Shown: positions 1-8,623 of the stretch, one piece after another
How the letters are laid out: each line of letters begins with the position of its first letter
Position numbering within the stretch: the first letter of the stretch is position 1
Assembly (NCBI RefSeq): GCF_004331735.1
Contig: NZ_SJSO01000019.1
Coordinates: 348-64,347, forward strand
Direction: 5' to 3'
Source: Pedobacter psychrodurus
Lineage (GTDB): Bacteria; Bacteroidota; Bacteroidia; Sphingobacteriales; Sphingobacteriaceae
Length of the DNA stretch: 64,000 nucleotides
Made by a program: the position numbers and the translations under genes
The notes under the pieces: generated by a model
Databases searched by the model: none
What the model saw: only the letters and a program-made list of their open reading frames with translations
Told to the model about the DNA's origin: nothing

Positions 1-83
1 CGCAATATTTATTTAAAATAAATCTCGCTCTCTTATCGCTCACGCCATCCTTTCAACAAAAACCCTTCCTCCGAAGCGGGATG

Positions 84-114
84 CAAAAGTAGGAATTTTT
101 AACACACAAGCAAA
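84..114 (-). promoter_or_regulatory. Strong promoter firing leftward out of the window
   Basis: Read on the minus strand there is TTTG (from 114-111), 19 bases, then TACTTTTG (91-84). This fits the Bacteroidota sigma-A consensus TTTG-N19-TAnnTTTG exactly. The following transcript leader starts CATCCCGCTTCGG and shows no ORF up to position 1. The leader resembles what I remember of Bacteroidota rRNA operon leaders, so a 16S gene or another highly expressed gene may lie to the left. The motif is seen; the target is inference. Confidence 0.6.
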
Positions 115-462
115 GCTTTTTTCCAGATTACCGAAGAACTTAACGTAAGTAGATGGTTTACAACTAGAAAAAATAATACAACAGGCAAAACTTTTTGTTA
201 TAATAGGTGTTAAAGCGGCCCAGCCATTTAGACTTCCGAAGTTTCCCAGGCTCCCCGCCCCTGAAAACTTCGGAAGTTTATGCCACCTAAACCCGACAGC
301 AGTGGCAGCCCACGGTTTTTCTACTGGGGCTACAGCGAATTATAGGAATAACCCGTGTGCCCTGAATGGACTTCTGAAGACTCATGTGCAATTGGCAAGC
401 ATCTTATCGAAATTTTGAACAATAATTAATACTTTTATAGCTTTATTAAACCATCCATATAA
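115..462. other. Gene-free stretch with hairpin and dispersed repeat
   Basis: I see no gene here. An inverted repeat with arms ACTTCCGAAGTTT and AAACTTCGGAAGT lies at about 230-280. It is followed at 288-311 by a copy of the TAAACCCGACAGCAG motif that recurs near 14.9, 55.3, 59.8 and 62.8 kb. The final 60 bases are AT-rich and contain TAGCTTTA, a near match to the -7 element, which may serve the gene at 463. Confidence 0.45.
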
Positions 463-1428
463 ATGAAGTTGATGCTCAAACTATACCTTTCTCTGCTATT
501 TATCGGCATAGCAGAAATCGGTTATGCGCAAAATTATAAGAATGAGCTTGTTGTGATTTCTGAGAATGATGCTTATATCGATATTACGAGCGATCGTTAT
601 TATACAAATGGCGCTTTTATCAAATATAGGCATGCACTAAATGGAGAAAATTTAAAAGCAGGGAGAAGCAAAGAGATTATCGGTTTTGAACTTGGTCAAA
701 AAATATACAATCCATACTATAGTTTTTTACCAAACCCCGCCCTACACGACCGCCCTTTTACAGCATATCTTTACGGCGAAGCAAATTATAGCCGTTTTTA
801 TACAAACAAACAAATGCTAAAGGTTTCTGCACAAATAGGACTTACGGGAAAAGACGCTTTGGGCGAAGAGTTTCAAAAAGCATTTCATAAACTGGTTGGT
901 CAAAACCAGATTGAAGGATGGGAATACGGTTTAAACAGCGAACCAACATTAAGCCTAGGTGCAGAATACAATAAGCTTTTAGTGAGCACCAACAATAAAA
1001 TATTCGATATTACAGGAACAACTTCTGCGGCAATTGGCAACGTGATTACGAAAGCAAATCTTGCTGCAATGTTCCGTCTGGGCAGATTTAATGATATGGA
1101 TGGTTCCTCGGCTTTTAATAGCTTGGTGAGCAATAACAATACGAACAAAGCACAGCGCAAATACGAACTTTTTCTTTCGGTTAGCCCGCAGCTACATGCT
1201 GTTGCGTTCGACTCGAGTTTGCAGGGAGGATTATTTTTGAACAATAAAGGGCCAATCACCTTTAAGCCCAAACCGATTGTTTTTACCACTCAGGTGGGTT
1301 TAACTTTCGCCATTGCACGCTGGACAGCCAATTATACCGCCACTTTTACTTCGAACGAGGTTAAAAATAGTGCCACTGGCTACCGTTATGCCTTTTATAG
1401 TCTTGCTTACCGTTTTAGTAAAAGCTAA
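463..1428 (+). CDS. LpxR-like lipid A 3'-O-deacylase (DUF2219), outer membrane
   Basis: Probable outer-membrane beta-barrel hydrolase of the LpxR family, which removes the 3'-acyloxyacyl group of lipid A. Residues 1-22 form a signal peptide (cleavage near YAQ). The family signature is visible: E34-N35-D36, the RYYTNG block at 45-50, the DRPFTAYLYG block at 96-105, and a conserved histidine near 142 (AFHKLVGQ) with GWEYGLNSEPTLSLG after it. The 321-residue length is normal. The TAA stop overlaps the next gene's ATG (TAATG), so the two are translationally coupled. The neighbour is a second, unrelated lipid A deacylase homologue. Activity is inferred from motifs. Confidence 0.85.
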   Translation: MKLMLKLYLSLLFIGIAEIGYAQNYKNELVVISENDAYIDITSDRYYTNGAFIKYRHALNGENLKAGRSKEIIGFELGQKIYNPYYSFLPNPALHDRPFTAYLYGEANYSRFYTNKQMLKVSAQIGLTGKDALGEEFQKAFHKLVGQNQIEGWEYGLNSEPTLSLGAEYNKLLVSTNNKIFDITGTTSAAIGNVITKANLAAMFRLGRFNDMDGSSAFNSLVSNNNTNKAQRKYELFLSVSPQLHAVAFDSSLQGGLFLNNKGPITFKPKPIVFTTQVGLTFAIARWTANYTATFTSNEVKNSATGYRYAFYSLAYRFSKS

Positions 1429-2537
1429 TGAAAAAACAACTACTCTCTTTTATTCTCGTTATCATGGGTTGCACATTTGCTAAGGCTCAAATAGCTCCAG
1501 AAAATCATTCGATTATTTTTAAGCCTATTTTTGGCACACATATAAATAACGATCAGGGACACTTATTCCATGATCAGATTACAGGATTTGACGCTGCCTA
1601 TTTCAAGGACATCAGCCAGAACAGCGATAAGTGGATCGGATTTAGTGGTGCCAAATCTTACGGGATCGGTTTTATTTTTAGAAATCTGAGCAAACTGAAA
1701 GGGACGCAAGATACCTCGACCAATGCATTTGGACAGGTATATGGATTAGTGGCACAAATGGATTTTCAGCTATTTAAAGTGGGGAAAGCCAAATTTAACT
1801 TTACACCAGGAGTAGGGTTAGGCTATACGAATAAATACTATTACAATAACACCAAAAATAGGTTTCTGGGAAGTCCGATTAATGAAACCATTAAAGCCGA
1901 TTTAGGAATGGAGCTGCCAATGAGTAAATATGCGGATCTATTAGTAGGTTTCGGTTTTCTACATATATCTAACGGAGGCGCCACTGTTCCAAATGGAGGA
2001 CTGAATACCGGAAACATTTATGTCGGGCTTAAACTCAATAATCCAAAAACATTAACTACAGAGCGAAAAAGCACCTACACCACTTTACAGCGTAATTCAA
2101 TTGAACTTAGTGCGGGTTTAGGCGCAAGAGGTGTATTTGGAAATAGAACGAAAAGTTTATACAAAAGTGGTTTATATGCCGGCTACAACTTTTACCTGAA
2201 TGATGTAATGTCGCTTAAGGCAGGGGCGGATGCGGTTTATTACTTTACCACCTTCGATCCAAACAACTATGGAGAAACCTTCCAGAATTATGGTAGTTCT
2301 TATGATAAGTGGCGGACAGGAATTAGCATTGGTGCCGATATCAATTTATGGCGTGTAACTGTTGCGGCACAGATTGGGAAATACATCCACTACAACAGGT
2401 TGATGGACAAAGCTTCCTGGTACTGGACATTCGGACCTACTTTTAACATTACTCCGCACATTGGTTTACAGGCAAAAACATATATGCACTTTGCACAGGC
2501 AGATTATGTAAACTGGGGCGTAGTTTACAGATTCTAA
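1428..2537 (+). CDS. PagL-like acyloxyacyl hydrolase, outer membrane
   Basis: Predicted lipid A 3-O-deacylase of the PagL/acyloxyacyl hydrolase type. A signal peptide covers residues 1-20 (CTFAKAQ). The H179-I-S181-N-G-G segment matches the catalytic His-Ser of PagL, followed by the usual PNGGLNTGNIYVGLKL strand. At 369 residues it is about twice as long as enterobacterial PagL, as is usual in Bacteroidota, because a second barrel-like half follows. It ends VVYRF, with a terminal Phe typical of outer-membrane barrels. It starts inside the stop of the LpxR-like gene. The end overlaps the convergent CoA-binding gene by 4 bases. Confidence 0.8.
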   Translation: MKKQLLSFILVIMGCTFAKAQIAPENHSIIFKPIFGTHINNDQGHLFHDQITGFDAAYFKDISQNSDKWIGFSGAKSYGIGFIFRNLSKLKGTQDTSTNAFGQVYGLVAQMDFQLFKVGKAKFNFTPGVGLGYTNKYYYNNTKNRFLGSPINETIKADLGMELPMSKYADLLVGFGFLHISNGGATVPNGGLNTGNIYVGLKLNNPKTLTTERKSTYTTLQRNSIELSAGLGARGVFGNRTKSLYKSGLYAGYNFYLNDVMSLKAGADAVYYFTTFDPNNYGETFQNYGSSYDKWRTGISIGADINLWRVTVAAQIGKYIHYNRLMDKASWYWTFGPTFNITPHIGLQAKTYMHFAQADYVNWGVVYRF

Positions 2538-2893
2538 TACTGACCAGTACTTAACAATACTAAAGTACAGGCTTCAACGGGTTCGATGTTGTGTTGTTCC
2601 AATAATTTTTCGAGCTTGTAGTTTTCAGTTCCTGGATTGAAAATTACACGTTTGGGTTTTGTTTCCAGGATATAATCGTGGTATTGAACCTGTAAGGATG
2701 GGCCAATGTATAAAGTTATGGTATCTATATCGGTATGAATCTGAACCGGTTTTTCAATTTCTACGCCTGCAACCTCTCCTGTTTTTATGCCCACGTTAAC
2801 AATTTCGTGATTGAAGCGCTTGAGCATATTAGCCGCCTTATAGGCATATCTTGATGGGTTTGGCGATGCGCCGATAATAAGTGTCTTCTTCAT
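2534..2893 (-). CDS. CoA-binding (YccU-like) protein
   Basis: Small Rossmann-fold protein of the CoA_binding_2 family. The N-terminus KKTLIIGASPNPSRYAYKA is the nucleotide-binding glycine/serine loop. The VIFNPGTEN segment at about residues 84-92 and a following EACT are also typical. At 119 residues it is full length for the family. The cellular role is not established; such proteins bind CoA or serve as redox-linked accessory proteins. It stands alone, converging on the PagL-like gene. The ATG at 2893 gives a start directly at the fold, so I accept it. Confidence 0.8.
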   Translation of the reverse strand: MKKTLIIGASPNPSRYAYKAANMLKRFNHEIVNVGIKTGEVAGVEIEKPVQIHTDIDTITLYIGPSLQVQYHDYILETKPKRVIFNPGTENYKLEKLLEQHNIEPVEACTLVLLSTGQY

Positions 2894-2930
2894 AAAGTTG
2901 ATTCCAAAAATTTATTAGACAGTTTAATTA

Positions 2931-3398
2931 CTAAAATTTAGAAAGCAAAGCGATTTGACCAGAGTGATAAGCGTGGTGCTGTGCCAAACCACTTAAAAGC
3001 TCTACATTAGTTACCCCTGTTCCCAAAGCCGGATCTCGCTCACTCTTTACCTCATCATCCCATTGGTTATTTTTGATGGTTTCACAAAGCCGGATGAGTT
3101 CTTCATTTGCAATTTTAAAATTAAAAATAATACGCTCCCAAGCCTGGGGTGTCCCACTTTCGGGCACTGGCCAATCGCCCATTGCGGGTTCTGCTGCAGG
3201 TTTCCCACTCAGTCTTGAGGTAACCTCTTCTGTCCAGGCAGTTAAATGCATAGCAATTTCGGCAATAGAATGCGCACCTGGCACAAAGTGGCTAAACGCA
3301 CTTTCAGGGTTAACGTTATTTAGTGTTTGCATTACATGGTTCCCATGCCAGGCATCTCCGTTAAATGCCTTTTTAATTTCGTTAGTGATATTAAACAT
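2931..3398 (-). CDS. DinB-family protein
   Basis: Four-helix DinB/YfiT-like metalloenzyme fold. The three metal-binding histidines are recognisable: one in EIAMHLTAW near residue 48, and two in AQHHAYHSGQ near residues 139-145, shortly before the end. Family members include bacillithiol or mycothiol S-transferases and proteins of unknown function, so I do not assign a reaction. The length of 155 residues is normal. A second, distinct DinB protein is encoded at 38698-39144. It lies 37 bases upstream of the CoA-binding gene on the same strand and could be cotranscribed with it. Confidence 0.8.
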   Translation of the reverse strand: MFNITNEIKKAFNGDAWHGNHVMQTLNNVNPESAFSHFVPGAHSIAEIAMHLTAWTEEVTSRLSGKPAAEPAMGDWPVPESGTPQAWERIIFNFKIANEELIRLCETIKNNQWDDEVKSERDPALGTGVTNVELLSGLAQHHAYHSGQIALLSKF

Positions 3399-3431
3399 AC
3401 CAAAACAACAATTGGGGCAATATAAAGTTTG

Positions 3432-4973
3432 TTAAGATGCGTTTAATATTGCATTCGCACAGTTAATTCCATCTATGGCTGCCGATACAATTCCGCCGGC
3501 ATAACCTGCGCCTTCTGCGCAAGGATACAAGCCCTTTACTTGAGGGTGCTGGTAAGTTTCTTTATCTCTCGGAATTCTGACAGGAGAGGAAGTCCTGCTC
3601 TCTACTCCTACCAGAATAGCTTCATTTGTATAATAACCTTTAATCTTTTTTCCAAACAGTGGTAATGCTGCGCGTAAGCTATCGGATACAAAATCGGGTA
3701 AAATATTATCCAGCATCGAACTTTTGGTACCAGGTAAATAGGAATTCTTCGGCAGATCGATAGATAACTTATTGTTCACAAAATCTACCATTCTTTGTGC
3801 AGGTGCTACCAAGTTTCCACCGCCGGCCTCAAAAGCCATTTTTTCAATTTCAGATTGAAAGTGCAACATTCTGAGCGGATCGTAACCTTGAACATCGTTT
3901 AAAGTAACCTGTACCACTGTTCCAGAATTGGCGTAAGGATTATTCCTTTTAGATGGCGACCAGCCATTTACCACAATTTCATTTTCCCCAGTTGAGCATG
4001 GCGCTATGATACCACCCGGACACATGCAAAAAGAAAATACCCCACGAGCACCAACCTGCTCAACCAAACTATAATATGCTGGCGGTAAAAACTCCGATCG
4101 GATATCGCAGTGGTACTGTGCGGAATCAATAATTCCCTGAGGATGTTCAATCCGCACGCCTAAAGCAAATGGTTTTGCCTCAATGAGGATATTTTTACTG
4201 TTCAACAATTCGTACACATCCCTTGCGGAATGTCCTGTTGCCAAGATAGCATCATCAGCGAACAACTTTTCTTCAAAATTTATCTCAATTCCTTTTACTT
4301 TCCCGAATTCGATTAAAATATCAGTCATCCGACTATCGAACATCACTTCGCCCCCAGCATTCAGGATCGTATCTTTTATAGAAGTGATAATATGTGGAAG
4401 TTTATTTGTACCAATATGTGGACGGGCATCGATAGCTATATCAGCTTCCGCCCCATGGTTCACAAAAACCTGAAGCACCTTATTAATATCACCCCTTTTA
4501 TTGGATCTAGTATACAATTTACCATCCGAATAGGTACCCGCACCACCTTCTCCATAACAATAATTAGATTCGGTATTTACCAAACCCTGCTTATTTATGG
4601 CAGCCAAATCTCTCCGGCGTTGCTTTACATCTTTACCACGTTCGATAATAATGGGCTTTAATCCATTTTCAATACATTGTAACGCTGCAAATAACCCAGC
4701 TGGGCCAGCCCCGATAATAATTACGGGTTTAGCATCACTTACATTTTTATAGTTAATAGTGTATACTTCGGGAATGGCTTCCTCATCGACAAAAACTTTT
4801 ACCTGAAGCCTGAATATCACTTTTCTCGAGCGGGCATCTATCGATCGCTTCAGGATTTCATAACCTTTAATTCTCGATCCAGGTAATTTTAAGGTTTCGG
4901 CCAGCTTCTGGTTAATTACCTCAGTTTGCTCTACCTCGTGTGGGAGCAGTGTAATTTCGATGTCTTTTTGCAT
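3432..4973 (-). CDS. NAD(P)/FAD-dependent dehydrogenase (COG2509 type)
   Basis: Large flavoprotein of the uncharacterised FAD-dependent dehydrogenase group. After an N-terminal region of about 80 residues the dinucleotide-binding motif GAGPAGLFAALQC appears near 88-100. It is followed by ERGKDVKQRRRD and the characteristic NYCYGEGGAGTYSDGKLYTR segment. The C-terminus has LYPCAEGAGYAGGIVSAAIDG, the second FAD-contact motif. The length of 513 residues is typical. Substrate is unknown. The upstream 550 bases contain no gene, and the DinB gene follows on the same strand with 33 bases between, so a short operon is possible. Confidence 0.85.
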   Translation of the reverse strand: MQKDIEITLLPHEVEQTEVINQKLAETLKLPGSRIKGYEILKRSIDARSRKVIFRLQVKVFVDEEAIPEVYTINYKNVSDAKPVIIIGAGPAGLFAALQCIENGLKPIIIERGKDVKQRRRDLAAINKQGLVNTESNYCYGEGGAGTYSDGKLYTRSNKRGDINKVLQVFVNHGAEADIAIDARPHIGTNKLPHIITSIKDTILNAGGEVMFDSRMTDILIEFGKVKGIEINFEEKLFADDAILATGHSARDVYELLNSKNILIEAKPFALGVRIEHPQGIIDSAQYHCDIRSEFLPPAYYSLVEQVGARGVFSFCMCPGGIIAPCSTGENEIVVNGWSPSKRNNPYANSGTVVQVTLNDVQGYDPLRMLHFQSEIEKMAFEAGGGNLVAPAQRMVDFVNNKLSIDLPKNSYLPGTKSSMLDNILPDFVSDSLRAALPLFGKKIKGYYTNEAILVGVESRTSSPVRIPRDKETYQHPQVKGLYPCAEGAGYAGGIVSAAIDGINCANAILNAS

Positions 4974-5526
4974 ATCATGTCAGGTTTTTATCCCGAACAC
5001 TACAAAGATAAGTAACTATCAAGAATAATTAATAAGATTTACCTTTCTGCTGACACCATATGATAAAATTTATTTGTACACTCAGAAAGCAATTGCAGTA
5101 TTACATAGGTCTTTTTCGTCCCGCTCTACCTCCTGCCCAGATAAAAACCTGTGAAACAAGCAAGCACACTATAGAATAATAAAAAAGCAGTGCTTAATCG
5201 GGGACATCCGTTCGATCTGGTTTAATTAGGTTATTTCTGTACCCCTATGTCGGTTTTCTGTGCCGCAACCCAGAGTACCTAGCCCCGATCGGAGCGGGCA
5301 TCCCGATTTTTTCTATCGGGATAAGCGGAGAGCGGGACCAGCATAAAAAAAAGCGAAAAGTACTGCGCTCCAAAACAAAAAAACACCAATTAATCTCATT
5401 AAATTCAATGAGTAGCTTGTCAACCTGTCATATAATCATTCAAAGTGTAACATAGGCATGCAATTTGATATCTAATTCGTAAATTGACCATAAATCAATT
5501 CTATTAAAAAGACAAAAACCATAAAG
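4974..5526. repeat. Intergenic region with mosaic palindromic repeat
   Basis: No gene is seen. A GAAAGCAATTGCAGT motif at about 5085-5100 also opens the elements near 59.7 and 62.6 kb. At 5284-5339 a module runs CCGATCGGAGCGG, then a hairpin (ATCCCGATTTTTTCTATCGGGAT), then AAGCGGAGAGCGGGA. The same outer module recurs at 52682-52758 with a different inner hairpin. The last 120 bases are AT-rich and should hold the lemA promoter, but no clear TAnnTTTG is present. Confidence 0.5.
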
Positions 5527-6108
5527 ATGAAAAGATTAATATTTGGAATTTTAGCTGCAGTTATTGCAGTGAGCACTTTAAGTTCATGCGGATATAACAG
5601 CATGGTTAAACTTGATGAGAACGTTAAATCGAAATGGGGAACTGTGCAAACCCAGTATCAAAGAAGAGCGGACCTCATTCCGAACTTGGTGGCTACTGTA
5701 AAAGGAGCTGCTAAATTTGAGCAGGGTACTTTAACTGCCGTAACCGAAGCACGTGCAAAAGCCACGCAGATGACGGTTAAAGCTGATGAATTGACTCCTG
5801 AAAACATCCAGAAATACCAGGCTGCTCAAGGACAATTGAGTCAGGCTTTGGGTAAATTATTATCGATCACAGAAAATTATCCTGAACTAAGGGCTACACA
5901 GCAATTCAGTGATTTATCGGCACAATTAGAAAGTACCGAAAATAGAATCACTGTTGCCCGTAAAGACTTTAACGATGCAGTACAAGAGTATAATGGCAAA
6001 ATCAGATCGTTCCCTACCAATTTAACTGCTGGTATGTTCGGCTTTAAAGCTAAAGGATATTTTGAGGCCGATGCTACTGCAAAAGATGCCCCGAAAGTAG
6101 AATTTTAA
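5527..6108 (+). CDS. lemA: LemA-family lipoprotein
   Basis: LemA family protein of 193 residues. It has a lipoprotein signal peptide with lipobox LSSC (C21), so it is probably anchored to a membrane facing the periplasm. The core is long helices, including the family-typical KLDENVKSKWGTVQTQYQRRADLIPNLVATVKGAA at about 28-63 and ENYPELRATQQFSDLSAQLESTENRITVARKDFN around 118-150. LemA function is not settled. It is followed by two TPM-domain genes at 83 and 3 bases, a very common Bacteroidota arrangement that suggests a shared job, perhaps membrane protein assembly or quality control. Confidence 0.93.
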   Translation: MKRLIFGILAAVIAVSTLSSCGYNSMVKLDENVKSKWGTVQTQYQRRADLIPNLVATVKGAAKFEQGTLTAVTEARAKATQMTVKADELTPENIQKYQAAQGQLSQALGKLLSITENYPELRATQQFSDLSAQLESTENRITVARKDFNDAVQEYNGKIRSFPTNLTAGMFGFKAKGYFEADATAKDAPKVEF

Positions 6109-6191
6109 TATTCTCAACACAATATTTAAGGGTAGTGAATGTTTAGTAACTAAGCATTTATTACCCTTTTTACTTCATACAAAATAAGCAC

Positions 6192-6635
6192 ATGTCGTTA
6201 TTTTCAGATATTGAACAAGAAAAAATAGCAAAAGCGATCTCAGATGCAGAAAGAGCAACTTCTGGAGAAATTAGAATTGCTATTGACAAACATTGCGCAG
6301 GCGATCCATACGAGAAAGCTATCGAGTATTTTACCAAGCTGGATATGGACAAAACAGCCAAGAGAAATGGGGTACTGATTTACCTGGCGCATGCCGATCA
6401 TAAATTTGCCATTATTGGCGATGTAGGCATTAACCAGGTAGTACCTAAAAATTTTTGGGAAACAACCAAAATAGCAATGACTGCGCACTTTGCTAAAGGC
6501 GATTTAGCCGATGGCATTATTGCAGGGGTAGCATTGGCCGGAGAAAAACTAGCCTTATTCTTCCCCCCTCAAAAAGGCGACATTAATGAATTGCCAAATG
6601 ATATCATTTTTATGGATAACCTAGAGCACAAATAA
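6192..6635 (+). CDS. TPM-domain protein, soluble
   Basis: TPM (TLP18.3/Psb32/MOLO-1) phosphatase-like domain covering almost all 147 residues. ISDAERATSGEIRIAIDKHCAGDP at about 14-37 and GVLIYLAHADHKFAIIGDVGINQVVP around 60-85 mark the fold. No signal peptide or membrane segment is visible, so it is cytoplasmic or works at the inner membrane surface. It sits between lemA and the secreted TPM gene, three bases from the latter. The shortened, unanchored form paired with a longer exported form is usual for this operon. Biochemical role unknown. Confidence 0.88.
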   Translation: MSLFSDIEQEKIAKAISDAERATSGEIRIAIDKHCAGDPYEKAIEYFTKLDMDKTAKRNGVLIYLAHADHKFAIIGDVGINQVVPKNFWETTKIAMTAHFAKGDLADGIIAGVALAGEKLALFFPPQKGDINELPNDIIFMDNLEHK

Positions 6636-6638
6636 GCG

Positions 6639-7415
6639 ATGAAGAAAATATTCCTTTTCTCGTTACTGAGTTTATTATTCACATTCGCCTTTGCACAGGA
6701 TTTTCCAGAGAAGCCCAATACTTTGGTTAATGATTATTCGAATGTGCTGTCTGCCGATCAAAAGCAGCAATTGGAAACTAAATTGGTGGCTTTTAATGAT
6801 TCGTCATCAACACAGATTGCTATAGCGATACTAAAATCAGTCGGCGATTATGATATTAACGAATACGCTGTAGAACTGGGCAGAAAATGGGGAGTTGGCC
6901 AAAGTGGCAAAAACAACGGTATCATGATTGTTGTGGCTGTTGGCGATCGGAAAATCTCTATCCAAACAGGTTATGGCTTGGAAGGCGCACTGCCTGATAT
7001 TTATGCCAAGCGTATTATTGATAACGATATTAAACCCAATTTTAGAGCAGGAAATTATTATGCCGGCCTAGATGAAGCTACTACTTCAATTATAAAATAT
7101 ACCAGGGGCGAATATAAAAATGATAATCCAAAAGCTTCTTCAAAGAAAGGCGGCGGAGGTGGCAGTATTGTGATTATTATCATTATTGTAATCGTAATCA
7201 TCATCTTTATGAGAAAAGGTGGCGGAGGCGGCAGTGAAGTAATTGGCGGTCGGGGTGCATCTAACGCTTTGTTCTGGGCCATGCTTTTTGGAAGCGGTGG
7301 CGGTGGCCGAAGCAGCGGTGGCTGGGGAGGCGGTTCTTCAGGCGGAGGAGGAGGCGGATTCGGTGGTTTTGGCGGAGGAAGCTTTGGTGGTGGTGGTTCT
7401 AGCGGAAGCTGGTAA
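6639..7415 (+). CDS. TPM-domain membrane protein with Gly-rich tail (YgcG-like)
   Basis: Exported TPM protein of 258 residues. A signal peptide (residues 1-19, ending FAFAQ) precedes the TPM domain at about 25-155, with LVNDYSNVLSADQKQQLETKL and DRKISIQTGYGLEGALPD. A single membrane helix of Ile and Val lies near 177-190. The last 60 residues are glycine- and serine-rich, like YgcG, and the tail ends FGGGGSSGSW. It completes the lemA-TPM-TPM operon. The stop codon is followed at once by a (CTTTAGT)4 array. Confidence 0.9.
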   Translation: MKKIFLFSLLSLLFTFAFAQDFPEKPNTLVNDYSNVLSADQKQQLETKLVAFNDSSSTQIAIAILKSVGDYDINEYAVELGRKWGVGQSGKNNGIMIVVAVGDRKISIQTGYGLEGALPDIYAKRIIDNDIKPNFRAGNYYAGLDEATTSIIKYTRGEYKNDNPKASSKKGGGGGSIVIIIIIVIVIIIFMRKGGGGGSEVIGGRGASNALFWAMLFGSGGGGRSSGGWGGGSSGGGGGGFGGFGGGSFGGGGSSGSW

Positions 7416-7443
7416 CTTTAGTCTTTAGTCTTTAGTCTTTAGT
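7416..7443. repeat. Heptamer array (CTTTAGT)x4 after a stop codon
   Basis: Four perfect tandem copies of CTTTAGT start on the base after the TAA stop of the TPM gene. It is one of at least a dozen 7-bp-period arrays in the window; see findings. Confidence 0.95.
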
Positions 7444-7513
7444 TCGGAACCGTTTTCATTTTGAACATTACACAACAATACAACTTTCCAACAGATTAAA
7501 CATTACAACAATA

Positions 7514-7903
7514 ATGTACAGAAGAGATTTAATTACAGCAGAAATACAGAAACTCGCACAGGTTTTGGCCCGTATTATGGGGCTAAAGTTAGAAGGTAAG
7601 TTGACTGAAGCCAATCAACTTTTTGACGAGACAATGGAAGGCGGCTTTCAATTGCCGAAAGAAATTCTGAAAAATGAAGATATGGCTGTTTTTGAAAACT
7701 GGTTAACTGAGGGTAACCTTCCTCCAGAAAAACTCGACTCGCTGAGCGAATTCCTATATTATGAATTAGGCATAAGTCCAGATAGAAACCAAATGATTGC
7801 TCCAAAGCTGAATTTAGTCTATCAACACCTGTCAGATCGACACAAGATTGTACATTTGGTAAACCTGCACCGTCAGAAAACTATACAGCAATATTTACGC
7901 TAA
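7514..7903 (+). CDS. Conserved hypothetical helical protein
   Basis: I do not recognise a named family with confidence. The 129-residue product is predicted to be all-helical, rich in Leu, Glu and Lys, without signal peptide or membrane segment. It starts YRRDLITAEIQKLAQVLARIMGLKLEGK, a pattern of short helical repeats somewhat like TPR-type hypothetical proteins. Codon use matches the neighbours and antisense frames are poor, so it is probably a real gene. It lies 39 bases before the Nudix gene on the same strand and may be cotranscribed. Confidence 0.7.
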   Translation: MYRRDLITAEIQKLAQVLARIMGLKLEGKLTEANQLFDETMEGGFQLPKEILKNEDMAVFENWLTEGNLPPEKLDSLSEFLYYELGISPDRNQMIAPKLNLVYQHLSDRHKIVHLVNLHRQKTIQQYLR

Positions 7904-7942
7904 ACACCACGCGCATGGCGCTAAACAAAATAATATAAATAA

Positions 7943-8491
7943 ATGATTATAGAAAAGTGGCAAAAGCTTGCCTCTAAATACTTAGTAAGGGAAAAGTGGG
8001 CTACCTTGAGGGTAGACGAAGTTAAACTCCCCGATGGCATTATAAAAGACGATTATTATGTTTTAGAGTATCCGAACTGGGTTAATGCAATTGCAATAAC
8101 CACTGAAGGAAAAATAATTATGGTTCGCCAGTACCGCCATGCGGCCGATATTGTTTCGCTTGAAGTTCCGGGCGGAGTGATTGACGGCGATGAAGCACCT
8201 GAGTTTGCTGTTAAACGTGAACTTTTAGAAGAAACCGGCTACAGTTTTAAAACCTGCAAACTTATTGCCGAGCTTTACCCTAACCCTGCAACATCGAACA
8301 ATAAAACTTTTACCTATTTCTTAACAGGTGGGATTAAAACGCATGAGCAGCATTTAGATGAACATGAAATATTAAATGTTGAAGAATATACTGTTGAGGA
8401 GGTAAGGCAACTGGTTAAGGAAAATAAAATAGCACAGGCATTACACGTTGCTGCTTTACTCTATGGCTTAGCTGAACTGGAAAAGCTTTAA
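7943..8491 (+). CDS. Nudix hydrolase, ADP-ribose pyrophosphatase-like
   Basis: Nudix hydrolase of 182 residues. The full Nudix box is present: GVIDGDEAPEFAVKRELLEE with TGY following at about residues 74-96, matching Gx5Ex7REUxEExGU and giving the Mg2+-coordinating glutamates. The N-terminal strand-rich part (DDYYVLEYPNWVNAIAITTEGKIIMVRQYRH) is like that of ADP-ribose or nucleoside diphosphate-sugar hydrolases. Exact substrate cannot be told from sequence. The gene converges on dnaA, with a shared hairpin terminator between them. Confidence 0.9.
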   Translation: MIIEKWQKLASKYLVREKWATLRVDEVKLPDGIIKDDYYVLEYPNWVNAIAITTEGKIIMVRQYRHAADIVSLEVPGGVIDGDEAPEFAVKRELLEETGYSFKTCKLIAELYPNPATSNNKTFTYFLTGGIKTHEQHLDEHEILNVEEYTVEEVRQLVKENKIAQALHVAALLYGLAELEKL

Positions 8492-8513
8492 TTTATGCTT
8501 AACAGAAAACTAT

Positions 8514-8550
8514 ACAATAAAGGCCAGATAAAATACCTGGCCTTTATTGT
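8514..8550. terminator. Bidirectional terminator between Nudix gene and dnaA
   Basis: Perfect inverted repeat with arms ACAATAAAGGCCAG and CTGGCCTTTATTGT around a 9-base loop. A-rich and T-rich flanks make it usable from both sides. It lies between two convergent genes, as expected. Confidence 0.8.
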
Positions 8551-8623
8551 TAACGCATAAACTTTTGGACATGAACGAAAGATTTTATTTAAACCCTTCT
8601 ATCTTTCTGTTCCTGAACTTAGT

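Noticed and set aside
900..1289. Antisense open frame inside the LpxR-like gene
   Set aside because: Shadow of the real gene on the other strand.
7058..7428. Antisense and shifted frames over the Gly-rich tail of the TPM gene
   Set aside because: Low-complexity DNA gives long open frames on several strands; the TPM frame explains it.
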